A DNA stretch of 24,878 nt from JBCCSZ01 sp039199225. GTDB taxonomy: Bacteria; Bacteroidota; Bacteroidia; Chitinophagales; Saprospiraceae. Shown here in pieces: positions 13,515-21,900 of the stretch. The stretch's first letter is position 1. Each line of letters begins with the position of its first letter. Made by a program: the position numbers and the translations under genes. The DNA is taken from assembly GCA_039199225.1 (NCBI GenBank), contig JBCCSZ010000089.1, forward strand, positions 1 through 24,878, in the 5' to 3' direction. The notes below the pieces were generated by a model. That model saw only the letters and a program-made list of their open reading frames with translations. It did not search any database and had not been told where the DNA came from.

Positions 13515-15325
13515 TGGCGTTCTCCTTTGTCGTGATCGGTGTCACTTAGGTTAATATGAGGTGAAAGATGAAATTGCATTCGGCCGTCTACTTCTCGGGC
13601 GGTGATGGTCGGCAAACGCCTGGCAATCGAAGCGGCCCGCTGTTCGTCTGCCAGCCCTAACTGCCCATTGCGCACCAGGCCATAAATTTCCTTCAAGAAG
13701 CTTTTTTGGCGTGCCTTTCCGGCCCTTTGTTCTGCCTTCTGAGCTTTTCTCGTTCCGATGGACTCCGTACCTGGCTTTCGAAACCAGGACAAGACATTGC
13801 CATTTTGATCAAAGACCAATGTGCCACCACAGAGCATACTGACGGTTGTTCCGTTGAGCTGACCGTATTTGGGATCATCCAATTGAAGGTCTTCTCGCCA
13901 GATGTATTCCAAGATGATTTGATCGGGTAAACGCCGCCTTTGCCTGGCGTATTTTTTGGCCCGGTATAAGTCAGCTACAACAATGTCGCGGTTTCTTGGA
14001 ATGAACAGCACCTCCCGGTTGTCGTCCAAAAAGCGGTAAGCAGCTGCCCTCGAGCTAGACAAGCGATCGATGTCGTGAAACACCTGCATTCTCACAGGAT
14101 AGTATAGATAGCGGGATTCCAATTGCTCCCTTTTATCCCTGCGGCTCAGGATGCCTCTTTGGACAAATACATCCAGCATCAGACCAAAGTAATTATTAGG
14201 GTCTTTGGGATGTGACAGCTCTTCTGCTCGCAAGACGGCCAGCGCATAATCGCGGAAGGTAACATCTACGGGGGGAAGCAAATCTAAAGGCTGAATGGCG
14301 GTGCGTTGCATGCGATCAACAGCCAGATAGTAGGATTGTGAGGCACTTAGCTTACTGTTTTCCCCCATATAGGCTTCAGAGATTTTCCGAAGAATGCTGT
14401 ACATGGCACCAGTCATCACTTGAGAGTAATTGTGTGGACTGATGATCTTTCCTCTCACATTTCTCATGCGGAGCTTATTGTCGGCCGAGCGCAAATAAGG
14501 ACGATCTTTGACCCTTCGTCCGAACTCTTCGGCGATGAAAGACAACTGCTTTGCCTTACTCCAATCCCCTTTGGTCAGTTCGACCAATCTTTTGCGAAAA
14601 GTATTGTTCCTCAGTATGATCAAAATGGCCGTAAAGTCCGCTACAAATTCGTGGAAGGCTGCTGTTTCTAAAGAAGAGCTTTCAATGAAATAGGGCCGGA
14701 TACCATCCAAGACCGCATGGCCGAATTCATGGTGGATGATGTCGGCCGACAGGCAAGTATATACCCGATTACTAGAGGGGCCGAAATAGTAAAACTGCAA
14801 CGATTTGCTTTCCCGATCGTAAAACGCATTTTTTCCATAACCTGCATGAGGCACGACAATCAGGCGGTTGCCTTCAAAGCCCCAGGGAATGGGACGCCCC
14901 AAGCCATTACCGTGTTCAAAAAAATTTAAAGCATTTTGCAACAGCGCCCAAACATTGAGCTGATGAAACTGAAAGCTATCGCTGTTGTTCGCATTCAGTG
15001 GCTGACCATCTTTTGTGAATTCAAATTCTTTGGCATTCCAATGTGCAGGCGCCATCAACTGTCCTGTATCGCTATTGTAATCGACAATTGCAAACCTGGC
15101 ACTGGTCGGACCATCCGATAAGCCAGGCTCCCAACGAACGTAGAACTTTTCGTCGAAACCAAAGCCAATGTCTTCACTGGCCACCATTGGGTCTTGCAGA
15201 TAAACTTCAAAAGGAATTTGCAGACCGCTGTCTTTCTCATTTTGGTTATTGAGAAAATGAGAAGCCCCATAAAAGTTGAAACGCTGCTCCTTGTTGAGCT
15301 TTTGAAAAGTCTTTTCTTCTTTCAA
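13496..15325 (-). CDS. Intracellular thermolysin-like (gluzincin) metalloprotease
   Basis: Predicted zinc protease of 609 residues. The zinc motif is HEFGH (His199, Glu200, His203) in IIHHEFGHAVLDG, followed 23-27 residues later by HEFVAD (Glu226, Asp230), equivalent to thermolysin's third ligand Glu and its supporting Asp. The helical region after it (SPHNYSQVMTGAMYSIL; DVTFRDYALAVLRAEE; DVFVQRGIL) resembles an M4-like alpha subdomain. There is no signal peptide, propeptide or T9SS domain, so unlike most thermolysins it probably acts in the cytoplasm. The C-terminal ~110 residues (from GGTLVFDQNGNVLSW) are not recognised. The start codon is TTG at 15325; the next in-frame methionine is residue 47, and a stop lies seven codons upstream. 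It overlaps the MBL gene by 19 nt, so the two probably work as a unit. Family placement is by motif only. Confidence 0.88.
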   Translation of the reverse strand: MKEEKTFQKLNKEQRFNFYGASHFLNNQNEKDSGLQIPFEVYLQDPMVASEDIGFGFDEKFYVRWEPGLSDGPTSARFAIVDYNSDTGQLMAPAHWNAKEFEFTKDGQPLNANNSDSFQFHQLNVWALLQNALNFFEHGNGLGRPIPWGFEGNRLIVVPHAGYGKNAFYDRESKSLQFYYFGPSSNRVYTCLSADIIHHEFGHAVLDGIRPYFIESSSLETAAFHEFVADFTAILIILRNNTFRKRLVELTKGDWSKAKQLSFIAEEFGRRVKDRPYLRSADNKLRMRNVRGKIISPHNYSQVMTGAMYSILRKISEAYMGENSKLSASQSYYLAVDRMQRTAIQPLDLLPPVDVTFRDYALAVLRAEELSHPKDPNNYFGLMLDVFVQRGILSRRDKREQLESRYLYYPVRMQVFHDIDRLSSSRAAAYRFLDDNREVLFIPRNRDIVVADLYRAKKYARQRRRLPDQIILEYIWREDLQLDDPKYGQLNGTTVSMLCGGTLVFDQNGNVLSWFRKPGTESIGTRKAQKAEQRAGKARQKSFLKEIYGLVRNGQLGLADEQRAASIARRLPTITAREVDGRMQFHLSPHINLSDTDHDKGERQWEISS

Positions 15326-15355
15326 AACTAAAGTTGTTTGAGGTTAATCGGCCAA
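15323..15355 (-). promoter_or_regulatory. Candidate promoter of the metalloprotease-MBL operon
   Basis: On the minus strand TTG (15355-15353), a 22-nt spacer and TAGTTTTG (15330-15323) match the Bacteroidota -33/-7 pattern. The -7 box overlaps the TTG start codon, so if this promoter is used the transcript would begin inside the called gene and translation would have to start further downstream. It is either a chance match or a reason to doubt the start. Confidence 0.25.
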
Positions 15356-15672
15356 GTGATAATGACCATGCAAGCTTTCACATCCTGTATGTAAAACCAT
15401 TAGAAGGTACTTCCTCAACCTGTTGGCAGGTTGAAAAAATCCAAGTATTTGTATTAATAGATTTGATTCGACAACTCTCCTGTAAAGTCGCTCGACATAA
15501 ATTATTTACGCATCTTAGATGTTGCAATGATGTGTAGAATATTTTGCCTAGCGACTTTTTTAGCCGCGGTGCTTACATAGGACTAAATATAGTAATAAAG
15601 TTACGAAAGTTTGCAAACAAAGTTGTGATAAAAAAAGTTACCTTGCTCGACACTGCTCCCAAAGTTTAAGTT
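15326..15672. other. Divergent intergenic region before the receptor operon, with a hairpin
   Basis: The 347-bp gap separates the protease-MBL operon from the receptor operon. It holds a perfect 8-bp hairpin, TCAACCTG (15415-15422) and CAGGTTGA (15427-15434), with a TTGG loop, followed by an A-run on the plus strand (so a T-run precedes it on the minus strand and it is not a normal terminator), and a short palindrome GTCGCTCGAC at 15487-15496. TACCTTGC at 15639-15646 is a poor -7 candidate for the receptor operon. I see no gene. Confidence 0.5.
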
Positions 15673-18387
15673 ATGAGAAGCCATTTATTAGGCTTATGCC
15701 TGATGCTAGTATGTATACATCTGACCTCCCTCGTTCAAGGTCAATCTCTGCTCGATACCCCTATTAGTGGAGAATACAACAATCAATCACTCGATCGTAT
15801 CCTAGAGGATATAGACAATCGCTACCCCGTTCAAATATATGCGCCGGATTCATTGCTGGCGGCTAAACCTGTCTCGTATAGTTTCACAGGCCAGCCATTG
15901 AAAGAAGTTTTGACGCAGTTGTTGGAACAAACCAGTTTGGTTTTTATGACCTACAGGGATTATGCTGTTGTCATTGGGCAGGCCGATGTGATTGGGAAAG
16001 AACGCTCTGCAGGATTTTACCAAAGCCTGGACCAGGTTTTGTTGTCAGAAGAAAAATCAGATGACGATCTTCCTATTGTTGGAAACATTCGTCAGTTGAA
16101 TGCAGATGGGACAGCACTCATTGAGGGAACGGTCAAAGATGCCTCCTCCGAAAACCCACTGGCAGGCGTCACCATTTTTGCACCTGCCGCCGCCATTGGA
16201 ACAGCAACCGAAGCGGACGGCGAGTATACATTGGCACTACCTCCTGGTAAGCATCTTTTACAGCTGAACTTTGTGGGTTATGAAACCCTGGAGATGGAAG
16301 TAGAGTTATTGGGCAGTGGTCGATTGGATTTCGAAATGGATAAGCAAGCCATTCGTTTAGACGAAGTGGTCGTCAGCAGTCAATCGGTGGAAGCCAATGT
16401 CAGCAATGTGCAGATTGGGGTAACGCGCCTGGACATGAAGGAAATTCAAAAGCTCCCAACTTTTTTGGGCGAGGTCGATGTTGTCAGAACCTTGTTGCTT
16501 CAGCCAGGGGTCAGTACCATCGGCGAGGGGGCCACCGGCTTCAACGTTCGAGGCGGGCAAGCAGATCAAAACCTGGTGCTGCAGGACGAAGGTTTTATTT
16601 TCAACAGCTCCCATGCCCTCGGCTTTTTCAGCACCTTTCACGCCGACCTATTGAGCAATGTAACCCTGTACAAAGGAAACATCCCCGCACAGTTTGGTGG
16701 CCGCCTGGCTTCTGTTTTGGAGGTGGAAATGCGAGACGGCAACTTCGAAAAGTACAAAGCCAAAGGGAGCATTGGTCCAGTGTCGAGTAGTATCAGTTTT
16801 GAAGGACCTGTAAAAAAGAAAAAAAGCTCCTTTATTACTGGTTTTCGCTCCACCTATTCCGACTGGATATTGCAGAGAATCAATGTACCGGAAATCAAGC
16901 GAAGCTCCAGCTTTTTTTACGATCTCAACCTTCGCTATACACATCGCTTCGATCCAAAAAACAGCCTCATTTTATCGGCCTATGCCACGCGTGATAAGTT
17001 TACTTTCGACGAACAATTCGGCTTCCAGTACCAGACCTTTATGGGGCAGGCGATTTACAAAAAAATATTTAACGACCGCCTCTTTTCCCGACTCAGTCTA
17101 ACAGCTAGTCAATACGACAGCGACCAACTCGATTTGGAAGGCATTGATGAATCCACGCTTGAAAACAGCCTGCAATATTGGAAGCTCAAACAACAAATCA
17201 GCTATACACCTACCGAACTAATTAAATTGGATTTTGGATTTTCCAGTATTCTTTACAGGGTCGCCCCAGAGCGCATCGAACCAACGGGCAGCCAATCCAT
17301 CGTCCGGCCATCATCGACAGAGCGGGAGCGAGGGTTGGAATCTGCGCTCTTTGTAAATGCCAATTGGAACATCTCTCCGGCGCTTCAAATAAGCGGAGGA
17401 CTTCGTCTGAGCATATACCAGTATTTGGGCTCCAAAACCATTCTCACCTATCCGGAAGGAAGCCCCTTTACCTTGGCTAATAGCAATGGTTCAACACAAG
17501 AGGAAGGCGTTATTGCCTCCTATGTCCGTCCAGAGCCTCGCTTTTCGCTCCGCTACAAGCTCAGCAAAAGGTCATCGGTCAAAACGGGCTACAGTCGGGT
17601 CACTCAGTACATCAACCAGATGTCGAACAGCACCACCCCTACGCCCGCCAACCAATGGCAGTTGAGTACTTCTTACATCCTTCCCCAACAAGGACACAAT
17701 CTGTCGATCGGTTACTTCCAAAACTTCAAAGACAACAATTGGGAAACCTCCGCCGAGTTGTTCGGACGATACATCGACCAACTGGCCGACTACAAAAATT
17801 TTGCAGAGCTGGCCATCAATGATCACCTCGAAACGGAACTGCTGCGGGGTGTCGGACGCGCCTACGGTCTTGAGCTAAGCATCAAAAAGCAGACAGGGCT
17901 TTTCAACGGCTGGTTGAGCTATACCCTATCGCGCTCCGAAAGAGAGGTGCCAGGCATCAACCGAGGCGAATGGTATGTCAGCGACATTGACCGATTGCAC
18001 GATGTTTCTGTCGTCACCAACATCCAATTCAATCAACGCATCTCGCTGGCCTTCAATTTCAATTACAACACCGGTCGACCAACAACTCCGCCGACTGGCC
18101 GATACCGGGGACTCAATGGTGAAATCATCCCGGTGTACAGCGCGCGCAACCAAGCGCGCATCCCGGATTACCACCGCCTCGACATTGCCTTGACGGTTGG
18201 AAAGGGGTACAATAGAACCAAAAAAATACGAACCAGCTGGACTTTCTCTATTTACAATGTATACGCTAGGCGAAATGCCTTTTCAGTCTTTTTTACCCAA
18301 CCGGCTTTGAGTGCGCCAGTGGCCAATCAACTCTCTGTTTTGGGTAGTGCATTTCCTTCTATTCGTTTTAATCTCGAAACCTTTTGA
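15673..18387 (+). CDS. TonB-dependent receptor with STN and carboxypeptidase-like N-terminal domains
   Basis: Outer-membrane active transporter of 904 residues; substrate unknown. A signal peptide (~1-24, ending VQGQ) is followed by an STN (secretin/TonB short N-terminal) domain (~25-105, with LDRILEDIDNRYPVQIYAPD and PLKEVLTQLLEQTSLVF), a CarboxypepD_reg-like domain (~148-228, LIEGTVKDASSENPLAGVTI), a plug (~231-360, with GEVDVVRTLLLQPGVSTIGE and GFNVRGGQADQNLVLQDEG) and a beta-barrel ending IRFNLETF with a terminal Phe, as usual for BAM substrates. STN domains can relay signals to FecR-type anti-sigma factors, but none is encoded nearby. It heads an operon: the DUF4249 lipoprotein gene begins within a few bases of its stop. 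It is clearly homologous to the receptor at 1-2336, which lacks STN. Confidence 0.96.
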   Translation: MRSHLLGLCLMLVCIHLTSLVQGQSLLDTPISGEYNNQSLDRILEDIDNRYPVQIYAPDSLLAAKPVSYSFTGQPLKEVLTQLLEQTSLVFMTYRDYAVVIGQADVIGKERSAGFYQSLDQVLLSEEKSDDDLPIVGNIRQLNADGTALIEGTVKDASSENPLAGVTIFAPAAAIGTATEADGEYTLALPPGKHLLQLNFVGYETLEMEVELLGSGRLDFEMDKQAIRLDEVVVSSQSVEANVSNVQIGVTRLDMKEIQKLPTFLGEVDVVRTLLLQPGVSTIGEGATGFNVRGGQADQNLVLQDEGFIFNSSHALGFFSTFHADLLSNVTLYKGNIPAQFGGRLASVLEVEMRDGNFEKYKAKGSIGPVSSSISFEGPVKKKKSSFITGFRSTYSDWILQRINVPEIKRSSSFFYDLNLRYTHRFDPKNSLILSAYATRDKFTFDEQFGFQYQTFMGQAIYKKIFNDRLFSRLSLTASQYDSDQLDLEGIDESTLENSLQYWKLKQQISYTPTELIKLDFGFSSILYRVAPERIEPTGSQSIVRPSSTERERGLESALFVNANWNISPALQISGGLRLSIYQYLGSKTILTYPEGSPFTLANSNGSTQEEGVIASYVRPEPRFSLRYKLSKRSSVKTGYSRVTQYINQMSNSTTPTPANQWQLSTSYILPQQGHNLSIGYFQNFKDNNWETSAELFGRYIDQLADYKNFAELAINDHLETELLRGVGRAYGLELSIKKQTGLFNGWLSYTLSRSEREVPGINRGEWYVSDIDRLHDVSVVTNIQFNQRISLAFNFNYNTGRPTTPPTGRYRGLNGEIIPVYSARNQARIPDYHRLDIALTVGKGYNRTKKIRTSWTFSIYNVYARRNAFSVFFTQPALSAPVANQLSVLGSAFPSIRFNLETF

Positions 18388-18392
18388 TCGAT

Positions 18393-19484
18393 ATGTGGAA
18401 GAAACGACATTACCTTTGTGTCTCCTTGCTGCTAAGCTTATTCCTGATGGGGATTTCTGCTTGCCTGGACCGAATCGAACTCGATGCCGAAGCCGCAGAG
18501 GAGCGCCCCATTGTCATACAAGGCAAGCTCATTCTGGGTACGCCCTCCAGAATTCAACTGAGCATCGGACGCCTATCTGGCTTAAGAACGGACGAGCTGC
18601 CCATTCCCGTCGATGTTCAAGAAGTCGTGCTGGAAGATGAAAATGGCAATCGCTTTTTGATCAACTACACCAGTGGTTTGGATATATCCTATCCCATCGA
18701 TGCGAGTACGGGAATCGAAATGGCCCCTGGAAAATCTTACCGACTGTCGGTCGTAACCCTTGAAGGCGAAACCATTCAATCGACTTTCGAAGTACTACCC
18801 GAAACCGTTTCGGCAGACAGCCTTGGCTTCTCCTTAACCAAACGGACTTTCCTCAACGAACTAGAAAATGAAGTGGAGGCTGATTTCGTGAGTTTCAATC
18901 TTTTTACGGGCCTCCGCACCAATGATGGCAACTTGGCACGGTTCAAGTGGGATTTCAAGTCGACCTATGTAGCAATCGACGTAGAAGACCCCAACACAAA
19001 TTTTCCAAACACCAAGATTTGTTACATCGACAGAAACATCAACCCAAACAAAATTACTGTTTTTGACGGCAACGAATTTACAGGTAACCGATTGGAAAAC
19101 TTCTCTTTGCTGGAACAGGAAGTCGATAGCAAGTTCGCCTATGGTTACTACCTGATTATTTTGAAAGAAGCACTTAGTGCCGGTGCTTATGCTTACTGGA
19201 ATGAGGTCCGGCAGGTATTGGATCGAAATGGAAATTTCTTCGAAACTCCTGCTGGTGAAATCCAAAGCAACTTCACAAATACCGATCGTCCTGAACAGAT
19301 AATTTATGGCTATTTCTATGCTACGCAGGTGGACACCACCTATCAACATGTCGGTCCGGCAGATGTTGGTACACCCGTCGACCAATGCCGATTGATTGCC
19401 AATTACGACGAGCTGCCTCTTCAATGTAGAGACTGCCTAACAATTCCCAGAAGCACCACTATCAAACCGCCTTACTGGAAATAA
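18393..19484 (+). CDS. DUF4249-family lipoprotein
   Basis: Predicted lipoprotein of 363 residues, probably anchored to the outer membrane and a partner of the upstream receptor. The N-terminus MWKKRHYLCVSLLLSLFLMG ends in a lipobox-like ISAC with Cys at about residue 24. The body (IVIQGKLILGTPSRIQLSIG, EVVLEDENGNRFLINY, MAPGKSYRLSVVTLEGETIQ) is typical of DUF4249, a family regularly encoded next to TonB-dependent receptors in Bacteroidota. The conserved C-terminal cysteine-rich end (DQCRLIANYDELPLQCRDCL) is present. A TTG at 18384 would extend it by three residues and overlap the receptor stop; the ATG at 18393 is preferred. The next gene starts two bases after its stop, so the three genes form one operon. 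Binding substrate unknown. Confidence 0.9.
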   Translation: MWKKRHYLCVSLLLSLFLMGISACLDRIELDAEAAEERPIVIQGKLILGTPSRIQLSIGRLSGLRTDELPIPVDVQEVVLEDENGNRFLINYTSGLDISYPIDASTGIEMAPGKSYRLSVVTLEGETIQSTFEVLPETVSADSLGFSLTKRTFLNELENEVEADFVSFNLFTGLRTNDGNLARFKWDFKSTYVAIDVEDPNTNFPNTKICYIDRNINPNKITVFDGNEFTGNRLENFSLLEQEVDSKFAYGYYLIILKEALSAGAYAYWNEVRQVLDRNGNFFETPAGEIQSNFTNTDRPEQIIYGYFYATQVDTTYQHVGPADVGTPVDQCRLIANYDELPLQCRDCLTIPRSTTIKPPYWK

Positions 19485-19486
19485 AT

Positions 19487-21178
19487 ATGCAACCGAAAAT
19501 AATCAGCTTTTACCAACAATTGAGTGTTTACATTGGCTTGTTACTGCTGCTGGCATCCGCTCCTATGACAGCTCAAACCACCAATGCCAATGTGCATTGT
19601 AGCGCACATTTCGACAAGCCTTTTTACGCTAGTGGAGAAGTCATTTGGTACAAGCTCTATTTGCCAAGAGCCATGCAAAACAAGGAGGTTGCCTTACAGA
19701 TTAGCCTGAGCAATGGCCAGCAACAGCGCTACCATTACCTACAAAATAAATCCAGCGATCAAGTCAGCGGATACATCAAAATTCCATATGATTGGTCGAC
19801 GGGCTACTACTTTTTTTCAGTAGTTGCTTCACAAACGACGGACAATCGCCAAGTCCAACTGCTACAAGTACCATTGTCCATTTACAGTGATCTTTCAGAG
19901 GAAACAAAGTCAGAAACGCAAACTACTGACCAATCGCAAGACCAGCTACTTTCGCCAACCCAACCCTCAGCGGTGCCATCTCAGGTGGAAATTACATTGG
20001 AAAAAGAAACCTTCAAAATAGAAGAAACAGTCGTCGCTAACATTGGAATAAAGGATGCCAAAGGCCAGCCACTGATTGCCGATTTATCCATTTCCGTTCG
20101 AGATATTGAATTGATTCCAAACGACGAAAAAATAGGGCAGAATTTATTTTTGGGCGAACAAATTCCAAAGACTACCATCGAACAACTGCATCCCGACCTC
20201 CGCCTTTATGGTCAGGTGACCGACGAGGAATACAAGGGCATGAGCGTTCCAATATTTTGCGCCTATCTGCCAGCGGTCGATAGCTTTTTGTATTGTAAAA
20301 CCGGGGAGGACGGCAGCTTTGCCATGGACCTACCAGCCTTCGAAGGTGCTCAAAACCTTCAGTTTTTGAACTATGAACCCAAACCCATTAAGGTCAAGTT
20401 GCAAAAGATGGCTTCCGGAGAAGCAGCCCAACCAAGTGTTACCCCTTCCATTGCCCGCTACCTATCGGAGAGTCGCAAACGCAAGAATATTTACCAATCA
20501 TTTTTGGCCCAGGAAGTTCCCATCACAGCCAATCCAGCGCCTATTCAAAGAAGCCAAATCCAGCCTCACCAAAGCTTGAGGATCAGCGATTACGACCCCT
20601 TTCCAGACCTACCTACTTTCTTTAAAGAAATCTATACGCCTCTGAAAATTCGCCAACAGAAAGACGGTCAGTACAACGCTCGCATGTTTGGGCCGGAGGA
20701 ATACATACGTCGTTTTTTGCCCGGCTCGCCACTCTACATTATCGACGGGCAGCTTACGCGCAACACAAAGTTTTTTACAGACTTGCGCATCGACAAAGTA
20801 GAAAAAATTGATCTTCACTGTTTTTTGGTAGACATCAAAAAAGGCTATGGACCGGTGGGCTTCAGCGGAGTGGTTAACGTCACAACCAACAATAAGCGCC
20901 TGACTGTTCCAGAAGCCGACCTGGAAGATGTTTTCGAAATAGAAGGCTTACTGCCAGCCGTTGCTTTTCCGGTGGCACCCTCGGATGCCTCTTCGACTTG
21001 TCCGGATTTCCGTCCTCAGCTTTACTGGGAGCCTTCTCTATCGACCGATGCCAATGGGCGGGCGGAGATTCGTTTTCGTCAGAGTGATGACGTCAGTACC
21101 TTTGTCATAGAGGTTGTTGGTCGGACGGCGGATGGGCAGATGGTTCGAGGGGAACAGCGCTACGAAGTAGTGCATTGA
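19487..21178 (+). CDS. Exported macroglobulin-like protein with plug-like segment, third gene of receptor operon
   Basis: 563 residues, exported: hydrophobic N-terminus with likely cleavage after PMTAQ (~30). Residues ~30-140 resemble an MG2-type macroglobulin domain (FYASGEVIWYKLYLP, GYYFFSVVAS); ~190-230 another macroglobulin-like strand set (DAKGQPLIADLSISV); ~238-307 a carboxypeptidase-regulatory-like fold; ~411-475 a plug-like segment (PLYIIDGQLTRN, KIDLHCFLVD, GFSGVVNVTTNN) with no beta-barrel after it; and ~500-563 a macroglobulin-like C-terminal module (YWEPSLSTDANGRAEIRF). Comparable Bacteroidota proteins combining MG2 and a free plug exist, often longer. Its tight coupling (2-bp gap) to receptor and DUF4249 genes suggests a surface or periplasmic accessory of that transporter. 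The domain assignments are by eye; no catalytic thioester motif was seen. Confidence 0.8.
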   Translation: MQPKIISFYQQLSVYIGLLLLLASAPMTAQTTNANVHCSAHFDKPFYASGEVIWYKLYLPRAMQNKEVALQISLSNGQQQRYHYLQNKSSDQVSGYIKIPYDWSTGYYFFSVVASQTTDNRQVQLLQVPLSIYSDLSEETKSETQTTDQSQDQLLSPTQPSAVPSQVEITLEKETFKIEETVVANIGIKDAKGQPLIADLSISVRDIELIPNDEKIGQNLFLGEQIPKTTIEQLHPDLRLYGQVTDEEYKGMSVPIFCAYLPAVDSFLYCKTGEDGSFAMDLPAFEGAQNLQFLNYEPKPIKVKLQKMASGEAAQPSVTPSIARYLSESRKRKNIYQSFLAQEVPITANPAPIQRSQIQPHQSLRISDYDPFPDLPTFFKEIYTPLKIRQQKDGQYNARMFGPEEYIRRFLPGSPLYIIDGQLTRNTKFFTDLRIDKVEKIDLHCFLVDIKKGYGPVGFSGVVNVTTNNKRLTVPEADLEDVFEIEGLLPAVAFPVAPSDASSTCPDFRPQLYWEPSLSTDANGRAEIRFRQSDDVSTFVIEVVGRTADGQMVRGEQRYEVVH

Positions 21179-21282
21179 ATAGAAAGCTCTTCCAATAAAA
21201 TCCAAATATTGATTTATACGTTACTATTATTGTAGTAGTGCAAGAAACTGCATTCGCCGTCACCTAAAACAACAAAAGAAAT

Positions 21283-21900
21283 ATGAAGAAACTCCTTTAT
21301 CCCATCATTCTTTTTATCATTCCCTTACTGAGTTTCGGTCAGGAGGAACATTTCATCAAAGTAGGTGGCTACGCCCAATTTGAAGTCGAAGCAGAAAATA
21401 TTCGGATCATCATACAGATCACAGAATCCAAAAGGGACGAATACAATAAAATACGCGAAAGATCAACAGAGGAAATTTTGGAAGAAACGGATATGGCCTT
21501 GAAAAGCCTTGGTTACTCGACCAAAGATTTAATAGAGGTGTGGCCCAGGAATTCCAGTTACAGTTCCAGAGGTAAAACCAATACCTACCATTTATTTGTA
21601 AAAAATATGGAGGAAGCTGTTCAGGTGAGAAATATCAGCACCAAGGGATTTAAAGCCAGTGGCTTTGCCTATCAATTTCCAGATAAGATAGTGGTAGATA
21701 ATCTTCGACTGTCAGAAGAGGCGCTGGCAGATGCCCAAAAACGCGCAAGGTTTCTTTCTGAAAAAGTGAATAAAAAGATTGGGAAAATAATCAATGTGAC
21801 AGATTTATCTAAAAACGAATACAGACCTACAAAGCACGGTGGCGAATCCAAAGTAATCATTGAATATGCTATAAATGTCACTTATGAGCTACTGGACTAA
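21283..21900 (+). CDS. SIMPL-domain (DUF541) exported protein
   Basis: 205 residues with a cleavable signal peptide (MKKLLYPIILFIIPLLSFGQ). The rest fits the SIMPL/DUF541 family: an N-terminal strand (IKVGGYAQFEVEAENIRIII), the segment STEEILEETDMALKSLGYST, and the C-terminal helix-strand module EEALADAQKRARFLSEKVNK followed by IGKIINVTDLS. The family (including BP26/OMP28 of Brucella) is periplasmic or outer-membrane associated, of poorly defined role. The downstream gene overlaps its 3' end and encodes a second, more divergent SIMPL-like protein, so both are likely co-translated. TATTATTG at 21225-21232 is a weak promoter candidate in the 104-bp gap after the receptor operon. Confidence 0.85.
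   Translation: MKKLLYPIILFIIPLLSFGQEEHFIKVGGYAQFEVEAENIRIIIQITESKRDEYNKIRERSTEEILEETDMALKSLGYSTKDLIEVWPRNSSYSSRGKTNTYHLFVKNMEEAVQVRNISTKGFKASGFAYQFPDKIVVDNLRLSEEALADAQKRARFLSEKVNKKIGKIINVTDLSKNEYRPTKHGGESKVIIEYAINVTYELLD

Noticed and set aside
18861..19424. 187-codon minus-strand ORF
   Set aside because: Antisense shadow of the DUF4249 gene; no motif, promoter or start context.
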